DNA from: DATBMY01 sp036554605
GTDB taxonomy: Bacteria > Acidobacteriota > Blastocatellia > UBA7656
DNA length: 8,356 nt
Reading direction: 5' to 3'
Assembly: GCA_036554605.1 (NCBI GenBank)
Contig: DATBMY010000347.1
Coordinates: 1 to 8,356 of the forward strand
Shown: positions 1-4,327 of the stretch, piece after piece
Numbering within the stretch: position 1 is the stretch's first letter
Layout: each line of letters begins with the position of its first letter
Translations under genes and position numbers: made by a program
The notes under the pieces: generated by a model
Databases searched by the model: none
Told to the model about the DNA's origin: nothing
The model's input: only the letters and a program-made list of their open reading frames with translations

Positions 1-7
1 GATAATA

Positions 8-772
8 ATGCGAAGACCGCTTATAGCAGGAAACTGGAAGATGTATAAGACTGCTGCCGAGGCAGTGGAATTCCTACAGGCATTCAAACCCCAGGTCTTA
101 TCCTCGACACACTGCGATATAGTTATCGCGCCGCCTTTCACCGCTATCAAGATCGTCGCGGATCGGGTCGAAGGCACGAACATAGATCTATCGTCGCAAG
201 ACGTGGCGGCCGAAGAAGGATTCGGCGCATTCACCGGCGAGGTCTCGGCCGCGATGCTAAAAGATGCCGGGGCAAAATGGGCAATAATAGGCCATTCAGA
301 GCGGCGGCAGTATTACGCGGAGACGGACCAAACCGTTAATAAGAAGATCCGGGCCGCGCTCAACGAAGGACTCAGCCCCATAGTCTGCGTGGGAGAGAGA
401 CTTGAGGAGCGCGACCAGGGCAGGCAAGAAGAGGTGGTTCGCGAGCAGATAGGAGGGGGACTCGAAAACTTGACAGTCCAGGATGCCTCTCGTATCATAA
501 TCGCTTACGAGCCCGTATGGGCAATCGGCACAGGTCGCACCGCGACCCCGGAGATAGCCGAACAGATGCACGCCTTCATCCGATCCCGCATCCGAGAGAT
601 GTTTGGCGACAGGGTGGCAGAGGAGATAAGAATCCTCTACGGCGGCAGTGTGAAGCCCGACAATATCGCAAGGCTGATGCAGGAAAGCGATATTGATGGG
701 GCGCTGGTAGGCGGCGCGAGTCTCGAAGCCGATTCATTTGCGCGGATCGTGAATTATAACGAAGGCAGGTAG
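8..772 (+). CDS. tpiA: Triosephosphate isomerase
   Basis: Cytosolic glycolytic and gluconeogenic enzyme that interconverts dihydroxyacetone phosphate and glyceraldehyde 3-phosphate. The 254-residue product has the usual length of the family and its hallmarks in order: AGNWKM at 7-12 with N9 and catalytic K11; GHSERR at 95-100 with electrophile H96; AYEPVWAIGTG at 166-176 with catalytic base E168 and flexible loop 6; YGGSVK at 211-216 and GALVGGASL at 231-239, which bind the substrate phosphate. The ATG start places the N-terminal motif exactly where the family expects it. Only seven bases precede it, so its ribosome binding site and any upstream partner (often pgk in bacteria) are outside the window. 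secG follows after ten bases, so the two are probably cotranscribed. Identity is essentially certain. Confidence 0.98.
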   Translation: MRRPLIAGNWKMYKTAAEAVEFLQAFKPQVLSSTHCDIVIAPPFTAIKIVADRVEGTNIDLSSQDVAAEEGFGAFTGEVSAAMLKDAGAKWAIIGHSERRQYYAETDQTVNKKIRAALNEGLSPIVCVGERLEERDQGRQEEVVREQIGGGLENLTVQDASRIIIAYEPVWAIGTGRTATPEIAEQMHAFIRSRIREMFGDRVAEEIRILYGGSVKPDNIARLMQESDIDGALVGGASLEADSFARIVNYNEGR

Positions 773-775
773 GAG
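771..775 (+). promoter_or_regulatory. secG ribosome binding site overlapping the tpiA stop
   Basis: AGGAG shares two bases with the tpiA TAG stop and sits seven bases before the secG GTG. It fixes the GTG start and suggests the two genes are translated from one mRNA. Confidence 0.75.
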
Positions 776-782
776 CCTAGCA

Positions 783-1178
783 GTGATAGGAACGATATTG
801 TTAGTTTTTTATGTGATCGCGTGCTTCATTCTGATTCTGTTCGTGCTCTTGCAGCCGGGCAAGGCGGATGCGGCGGCGGTATTCGGCGGAGGGGCTAACA
901 CATCTGCCTTCGGCCCTCGCGGGACCGCCACGGTCCTTGCTAAAGTCACTATCGGGGCGGCGATAGTCTTTTTCTTCCTGGCATTCTTGTTCTCTATACC
1001 GGGAGTATTTGAATCCGGCTCGGTTGCGCCTTCAGAGGCCGAACCCGCTACGAGCGCGCCCGCGCCCGTGACGCCCGAATCGCCCCTGACACCTCAGCCC
1101 GCGGCGACTCCGGCGGAAGGGAACGCGAACCAGGCCGCTCCGGCTCAACCGGGCGGCGCGGGGAATGCAAACCGATAG
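783..1178 (+). CDS. secG: Preprotein translocase subunit SecG
   Basis: Small inner-membrane subunit of the SecYEG translocon that assists SecA-driven protein export. The 131-residue product has the SecG layout: transmembrane helix about residues 4-23, a cytoplasmic loop with the family signature LLQPGKADAAAVFGGG (about 22-37), then a second helix about 52-72. The remainder (about 78-131) is a low-complexity tail rich in Ala, Pro, Glu and Thr without further helices; such tails vary greatly between SecG proteins. The start is GTG, with AGGAG at 771-775 overlapping the tpiA stop codon and a seven-base spacer, which supports translation from the tpiA mRNA. The tRNA-Leu gene begins 34 bases after the stop. 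Identification rests on topology, the loop motif and position after tpiA. Confidence 0.95.
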   Translation: MIGTILLVFYVIACFILILFVLLQPGKADAAAVFGGGANTSAFGPRGTATVLAKVTIGAAIVFFFLAFLFSIPGVFESGSVAPSEAEPATSAPAPVTPESPLTPQPAATPAEGNANQAAPAQPGGAGNANR

Positions 1179-1212
1179 CTATCTTTGATTATTTGAAAAA
1201 ACTTCCCGACAT

Positions 1213-1297
<85 letters not shown>

Positions 1298-1472
1298 CCT
1301 TCCTTTTGCCCTGTTTTATCTAAGATTGACCTCGCCTAGGATACTTTCGCTCGACTATCGGAGCCTCCAGTCCTCGATTTGTGAGGGGCAATCTGTTTGA
1401 TACGACGGGACGGCTCTCGATTGTGAGAATCCCCATCCCGCCGAGACAGTCTATCCGCGCAAAGCCGCTATC
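1298..1472. other. Intergenic region with two small stem-loops and a T-rich stretch
   Basis: 175 bases between the tRNA and the convergent aldo/keto reductase stop. The stretch just after the tRNA (about 1300-1321) is pyrimidine-rich with two T4 runs, which may help end transcription. Two near-identical motifs follow, CTCGATTTGTGAG (1373-1385) and CTCGATTGTGAG (1416-1427), each able to fold into a short CTC/GAG hairpin. The second is flanked by CGGGA (1406-1410) and TCCCG (1436-1440), which could extend it into an imperfect larger stem. No open reading frame of note. Terminator function is possible but unproven. Confidence 0.4.
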
Positions 1473-2459
1473 TCATCTATTGACGGTTGACATGGTTGCT
1501 TCTGGGTAGCGAGCGCCCGCGGCCGCGCCTTTAGGCGCAATCTCATCGATGCGCTTGAGGTCTTCTGGTGTTATATCGACTTCGAGCGCGCCAAGGTTTT
1601 CTTCCAGGTACTTTCTCCGCTTCGTGCCCGGGATGGGGACAATATCTTTTCCTTGCGCAAGCACCCAGGCCAGAGCGAGCTGCGCGGGCGTGCAGCTTTT
1701 CTCCGCCGCGATCTCTTCGATTCTCCGCACGAGATCAAGATTCTTTTCAAAATTCTCGCCCTGAAAGCGCGGGCTGTTGCGGCGGTAGTCGTCAGGCGCC
1801 AGATCGTCAAAGCTCTTAATCTGGCCCGTCAGAAACCCGCGCCCGAGCGGGCTGTATGCGACAAAGCCGATGCCAAGCTCGCGACACGCGTCGAGAATAC
1901 CGTCTTCCGGGTCGCGGCTCCATAGCGAATACTCTGTTTGAAGCGCGCTTACCGGATGGACCTTCTGAGCCCGCCTGATTGTTTCGACACTCGCTTCGGA
2001 TAAACCTATGAACCGGACCTTTCCTTGCTCGACCAGCCGCGCCATCGCCCCGACCGTCTCTTCTATCGGCGTATTCGGATCGACGCGGTGCTGGTAATAA
2101 AGATCTATTGTCTCCACGCCTAGCCGACGCAGGGAACCCTCGCACGCCGCGGCAACGTACTCGGGCCGGCCGTTGATGCCGAGAAAACTGCCGTCCTCTC
2201 CGCGCGTGATTGCGAACTTGGTAGCTATTACAACTTCGTCACGACGGCCCTTGACGGTCCGCCCAACCAGCTCCTCGTTCGTGTACGGGCCGTACATGTC
2301 GGCGGTGTCCAGAAAGTTGTTCCCCAGATCCAATGCGCGATGGAGAGTAGCGATAGACTCCCGCTCATCGCGGCCCGCGTAAAAGTCGGACATCCCCATG
2401 CATCCAAGACCCATTGCCGATACTTCAAGACCTTCTTTGCCTAGCTTTCTTTTCTCCAT
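1473..2459 (-). CDS. Aldo/keto reductase (AKR13-like)
   Basis: NADPH-dependent oxidoreductase reducing aldehydes or ketones in the cytosol; substrate unknown. The 328-residue product has the AKR barrel signature near its N terminus (GLGCMGMSDFYAG, 17-29) and all four catalytic residues in the expected contexts: D51 and Y56 in LDTADMYG, K81 in VIATKF, H124 in YYQHRVD. The C-terminal half keeps the family pattern AYSPLGRGFLTG and PIPGTKR for cofactor phosphate binding. The opening motif resembles the AKR13 group. The frame stays open 24 codons further upstream, but I place the start at the inner ATG because AAGGAGA lies five bases before it and the product then begins where homologues do. It is divergent from the MarR-type regulator and convergent with the tRNA. 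A role in detoxifying reactive carbonyls or quinones is inferred from these neighbours. Confidence 0.93.
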   Translation of the reverse strand: MEKRKLGKEGLEVSAMGLGCMGMSDFYAGRDERESIATLHRALDLGNNFLDTADMYGPYTNEELVGRTVKGRRDEVVIATKFAITRGEDGSFLGINGRPEYVAAACEGSLRRLGVETIDLYYQHRVDPNTPIEETVGAMARLVEQGKVRFIGLSEASVETIRRAQKVHPVSALQTEYSLWSRDPEDGILDACRELGIGFVAYSPLGRGFLTGQIKSFDDLAPDDYRRNSPRFQGENFEKNLDLVRRIEEIAAEKSCTPAQLALAWVLAQGKDIVPIPGTKRRKYLEENLGALEVDITPEDLKRIDEIAPKGAAAGARYPEATMSTVNR

Positions 2460-2464
2460 TACGT

Positions 2465-2471
2465 TCTCCTT
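2465..2471 (-). promoter_or_regulatory. Ribosome binding site of the aldo/keto reductase
   Basis: On the - strand this reads AAGGAGA, five bases before the ATG whose first base is 2459. It decides the start: no comparable site precedes the upstream in-frame ATG at 2531. Confidence 0.75.
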
Positions 2472-2563
2472 GCTTGATGCCATCGATTGATTACCAAAGA
2501 CCAAATCTCCAAGCGCTATCTTTACACTCATACTAATCTACCTATTGGAGTCGCCACCACTCT

Positions 2564-2583
2564 TTAAACGAAAATAAGTTTAA
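2564..2583. promoter_or_regulatory. Candidate operator: perfect inverted repeat in the divergent promoter region
   Basis: TTAAAC (2564-2569) and GTTTAA (2578-2583) are perfect inverted arms around an eight-base A-rich spacer, giving a 20-base element with the size and symmetry of dimeric winged-helix repressor sites. It lies between the divergent aldo/keto reductase and marR genes, upstream of the marR -35 box. Binding by the local MarR protein is inference from position and symmetry. Confidence 0.4.
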
Positions 2584-2587
2584 CTCG

Positions 2588-2599
2588 GGAAAACTTTCC
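2588..2599. promoter_or_regulatory. Candidate operator: second inverted repeat abutting the marR -35 box
   Basis: GGAAA and TTTCC arms separated by two bases, ending two bases before the -35 hexamer at 2602. The placement suits a regulator site controlling the adjacent promoter. Short AT-rich palindromes of this size also occur by chance, so the call is weak. Confidence 0.3.
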
Positions 2600-2601
2600 T
2601 C

Positions 2602-2630
2602 TTGACAATAGTCGTTGTGAGGAATATATT
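2602..2630 (+). promoter_or_regulatory. Near-consensus sigma-70-type promoter for marR
   Basis: TTGACA (2602-2607, perfect -35) is separated by exactly 17 bases from TATATT (2625-2630, five of six matches to TATAAT). Transcription would start near 2636-2638, at or just before the GTG chosen as the marR start. The promoter lies inside the open frame beginning at TTG 2602, which argues against that frame's first dozen codons being translated. The spacer contains TCGTTGTGA, which recurs in variant form upstream of doxX. Confidence 0.7.
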
Positions 2631-2637
2631 GGCGACT

Positions 2638-3108
2638 GTGAGTCCGAAATTACAAGAAGAGCTGACGCAGAGCAAGCCGTTTGCGAGCCAGGCGGTTGAG
2701 GCTTATTTGAGCTTACAGCTTACGGCGGAGATGCTTTCGTGGGCTCTCACCGAAAGGCTCAAGCAAGCCGATTTGACGCCCGCGCAGTATAACGTGTTGA
2801 GAATACTTCGAGGCGCGGGAGAATCGGGCGCGTCCTGCACCGTCATCAGCGACAGGCTGATAAAGAAGGACGCCGATATCACCCGGCTGCTCGACAGGCT
2901 TGAGAGTAGAGAACTGGTTTCGCGCGAGCGGGTCGCCCAGGACCGTCGCGTGATTATCACACGCATTACCGGCACGGGTCTCGCGCTGCTTGCCGAACTC
3001 GACGCGCCTGTAGCCGAGTGCCATCGCCAGCAACTGGCACCCCTCGGCGAGAAAAAGCTCGCCACCTTGATAAAACTCTTAGAAGAAGTGCGCGATATTC
3101 AGAGGTAG
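2638..3108 (+). CDS. MarR-family winged-helix transcriptional regulator
   Basis: DNA-binding dimeric regulator, probably a repressor responding to a small molecule or oxidant. With this start the product has 156 residues, typical for MarR. N-terminal dimerisation helices come first (about 15-44), then LTPAQYNVLRILRG (46-59), the helix-turn-helix with recognition helix around DADITRLLDRLE (78-89), the wing with the DRR motif (102-104), and a C-terminal dimer helix. Cysteines are C67 and C128; the N-terminal peroxide-sensing Cys of OhrR is absent. The GTG start is preferred because a strong promoter occupies the upstream in-frame codons and the N terminus PKLQEELTQSKPFAS matches relatives as I remember them. 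Alternative: TTG at 2629, four bases after GAGGAA (2619-2624). Likely target: its own promoter and the neighbouring genes. Confidence 0.9.
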   Translation: MSPKLQEELTQSKPFASQAVEAYLSLQLTAEMLSWALTERLKQADLTPAQYNVLRILRGAGESGASCTVISDRLIKKDADITRLLDRLESRELVSRERVAQDRRVIITRITGTGLALLAELDAPVAECHRQQLAPLGEKKLATLIKLLEEVRDIQR

Positions 3109-3126
3109 ATTTTTTTGCCTCTATGA

Positions 3127-3150
3127 TCGTTATAACGACGACCGTTATGA
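3127..3150. promoter_or_regulatory. Candidate operator upstream of doxX
   Basis: A perfect 12-base palindrome, TCGTTATAACGA (3127-3138), is followed by a further half-site CCGTTATGA (3142-3150), 15 bases from the first. Both resemble TCGTTGTGA (2612-2620) in the marR promoter spacer. The element lies in the 74-base gap between marR and doxX, ahead of a weak -10-like TATAGA at 3155. It looks like a regulator site allowing doxX to be controlled separately from, or together with, marR. No binding data can be read from sequence. Confidence 0.4.
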
Positions 3151-3170
3151 CCGGTATAGATATTTTCATT

Positions 3171-3176
3171 AGGAGA
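3171..3176 (+). promoter_or_regulatory. Ribosome binding site of the DoxX-family gene
   Basis: AGGAGA, six bases before the ATG at 3183. It selects this start over the frame's upstream in-frame start at 3018, which lies inside marR. Confidence 0.75.
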
Positions 3177-3182
3177 AATAGC

Positions 3183-3638
3183 ATGGCTGATTTAGGTTCG
3201 ATGAATCCCACGTGGGCGCCGCGCGCGTTGAGCGTATTGCGAGTGATCGCGGCGTTTCTTTTTATGCAGCATGGCGCTCAAAAGCTCTATGGCTTTCTTG
3301 CCGCGCAGACGGGCCCGGCTCCGGAGCCGTTTTCGACCATCTGGATAGCCGGTGTGCTGGAGCTTTTTGGCGGGCTCTTATTGCTGCTCGGGCTATTCAC
3401 CCGCCCGGTCGCATTCATACTTTCCGGATTGATGGCGGTAGCTTACTTTATGGCGCACGCCCCGCAAGGGTTCTGGGCGCTACAAAACAGGGGAGAGCTT
3501 GCGGCGCTTTACAGTTTCCTCTTCTTATACATCGCCGTGGCCGGCGGCGGCGCGTGGAGCCTCGACAGGCTCTTGCGGCGGGATAAAGCTTCAACGAACC
3601 TTGCCGCCAATAGCGAGCCGATCAGGAAGGTCGCCTGA
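3183..3638 (+). CDS. DoxX-family integral membrane protein
   Basis: Small four-helix membrane protein of the DoxX group, whose members are linked to thiosulfate:quinone oxidoreductase subunits, thiol/redox balance and many uncharacterised roles. The 151-residue product shows helices at about 14-29, 53-71, 75-92 and 106-122. The family motif MQHGAQKLYG (28-37) follows helix 1, and the helix 2-3 junction LLGLFTRPVAFIL is typical. The C terminus is short, charged and cytoplasmic-like. The start is set by AGGAGA six bases before the ATG. It sits 74 bases after marR on the same strand and about 210 bases before the OsmC-family gene. DoxX proteins are often found near MarR or OsmC-type genes in stress loci, so a redox or electrophile role is reasonable but unproven; the exact substrate is unknown. 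Confidence 0.9.
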   Translation: MADLGSMNPTWAPRALSVLRVIAAFLFMQHGAQKLYGFLAAQTGPAPEPFSTIWIAGVLELFGGLLLLLGLFTRPVAFILSGLMAVAYFMAHAPQGFWALQNRGELAALYSFLFLYIAVAGGGAWSLDRLLRRDKASTNLAANSEPIRKVA

Positions 3639-3676
3639 CGCCTTGACCGCGCCGAGCGCGTTTCGATTGCGCGTAC

Positions 3677-3709
3677 CGGGCCGCCGTGGCAGGAAAGCCG
3701 CGCGGCCCG
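3677..3709. terminator. Possible hairpin terminator after doxX
   Basis: CGGGCCGC (3677-3684) pairs perfectly with GCGGCCCG (3702-3709) around a 17-base loop, 39 bases after the doxX stop. The following TTCCTCATTTG is only mildly T-rich, so it may be a weak terminator or an mRNA-protecting hairpin. It would separate doxX from the osmC transcript. Confidence 0.4.
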
Positions 3710-3755
3710 TTCCTCATTTGAAGCGTGTGATTCCAACTTTCTATGGCGCGGCATC

Positions 3756-3764
3756 TGGTATAAA
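3756..3764 (+). promoter_or_regulatory. Candidate extended -10 promoter for the OsmC-family gene
   Basis: TGGTATAAA has the TGn extension plus TATAAA, five of six matches to the -10 consensus. No good -35 lies 16-18 bases upstream, which extended -10 promoters can tolerate. Transcription would start near 3771, giving a leader of about 75 bases that contains the palindrome at 3805-3816. Confidence 0.4.
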
Positions 3765-3804
3765 CTTTCTGCTCGCCCACTAATCATACTCCAGTGGAAA
3801 TCAT

Positions 3805-3816
3805 AAGACCGGTCTT
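3805..3816. promoter_or_regulatory. Perfect 12-base palindrome in the osmC leader
   Basis: AAGACCGGTCTT is perfectly self-complementary and lies 31 bases before the OsmC ATG, downstream of the candidate promoter. The surrounding bases add GGAAA (3796-3800) on the left and TTTCC (3815-3819) on the right, the same arm sequences as the inverted repeat at 2588-2599. It could be a roadblock-type operator. Chance is not excluded. Confidence 0.35.
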
Positions 3817-3847
3817 TCCTGAGCGCTTCAATATCGCGGGAGGTTGT

Positions 3848-4279
3848 ATGGAGTCCCCCAAGGAAATCAAAACTGCTCGACTCTCTTACTCTGGCGAAGA
3901 CGCCTTTGTGGCGCAGGCTCAAAGCGGGCATGCCGTTGTAACAAGTTTTTCTCCTGACAAGACCGGCGCGCCCTCGCCCATGGAACTGGTGCTCGTGGCG
4001 CTCGGCGGGTGCGCCGGGGCGGATGTCATCGGCATACTCGAAAAGAAACGCCAGCACGTGACCAGCTACGAAATAGAAGTGCGCGGCGAGCGTCGCGCGG
4101 AACATCCCCGCGTCTATACCGCCATTGAAGTAGTGCACCGCCTCCGCGGGCGAAGTATCGATCCAAAGGCCGTCGAGCACGCAATAAACCTGGCGGAGGA
4201 AAAATACTGTAGCGTATCGGCGATGCTCAAAAAGGCGACGACAATCACCACGCATTACGAAATAGAAGAAGAGGCGTAA
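3848..4279 (+). CDS. OsmC-family protein (YhfA-like) with both redox cysteines
   Basis: Member of the Ohr/OsmC superfamily of thiol-dependent proteins, several of which reduce organic hydroperoxides. The 143-residue product is of family length. It has the conserved SPMELVLVALGGCAGADV segment (43-60) with peroxidatic-type C55 and E46, and EKYCSVSAML (118-127) with the second cysteine C121. The central helix begins with VIGILEKKRQHV. The GGC and KYCSVS contexts look closer to the YhfA/OsmC-like branch than to Ohr, so peroxidase activity is possible but not certain. I use the ATG at 3848, with GGAGG at 3839-3843 four bases before it; the upstream in-frame GTG at 3794 has no ribosome binding site. 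Its neighbours (MarR, DoxX, aldo/keto reductase) suggest an oxidative or electrophile stress setting. The S9 peptidase gene follows after 48 bases. Confidence 0.92.
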   Translation: MESPKEIKTARLSYSGEDAFVAQAQSGHAVVTSFSPDKTGAPSPMELVLVALGGCAGADVIGILEKKRQHVTSYEIEVRGERRAEHPRVYTAIEVVHRLRGRSIDPKAVEHAINLAEEKYCSVSAMLKKATTITTHYEIEEEA

Positions 4280-4308
4280 GCCCCGCGGGCTTTTCGTCTC
4301 GAACGAAA
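4278..4308 (+). other. Two consecutive hairpins between osmC and the peptidase gene
   Basis: The first, AAGCCC-CGC-GGGCTT (4278-4292), overlaps the osmC stop codon and is followed by TT; it resembles a short intrinsic terminator or attenuator. The second, TTTCGT-CTCGA-ACGAAA (4292-4308), ends just before the AGGAGGAG ribosome binding site of the peptidase. They share base 4292, so they cannot both fold completely. They may reduce read-through from osmC or set separate expression of the peptidase. Confidence 0.35.
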
Positions 4309-4327
4309 GTACGAGGAGGAGAATTTT

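Noticed and set aside
2460..2531. 24-codon N-terminal extension of the aldo/keto reductase
   Set aside because: The family-like start and an AAGGAGA site mark the ATG at 2459; the upstream ATG has no ribosome binding site and the extension lies in the regulatory region.
2638..3108. MarR protein as OhrR
   Set aside because: OhrR-type regulators sense peroxide through a conserved N-terminal cysteine; none exists in the first 66 residues here. The nearby OsmC-family gene alone does not justify the name.
3018..3182. N-terminal extension of DoxX overlapping the 3' end of marR
   Set aside because: The extension has no family resemblance, would overlap marR by 91 bases, and a good ribosome binding site precedes the ATG at 3183.
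3509..4255. - strand open frame of 248 codons opposite the doxX end and osmC
   Set aside because: It spans two convincing + strand genes, has no recognisable motif and reads as complementary-strand noise.
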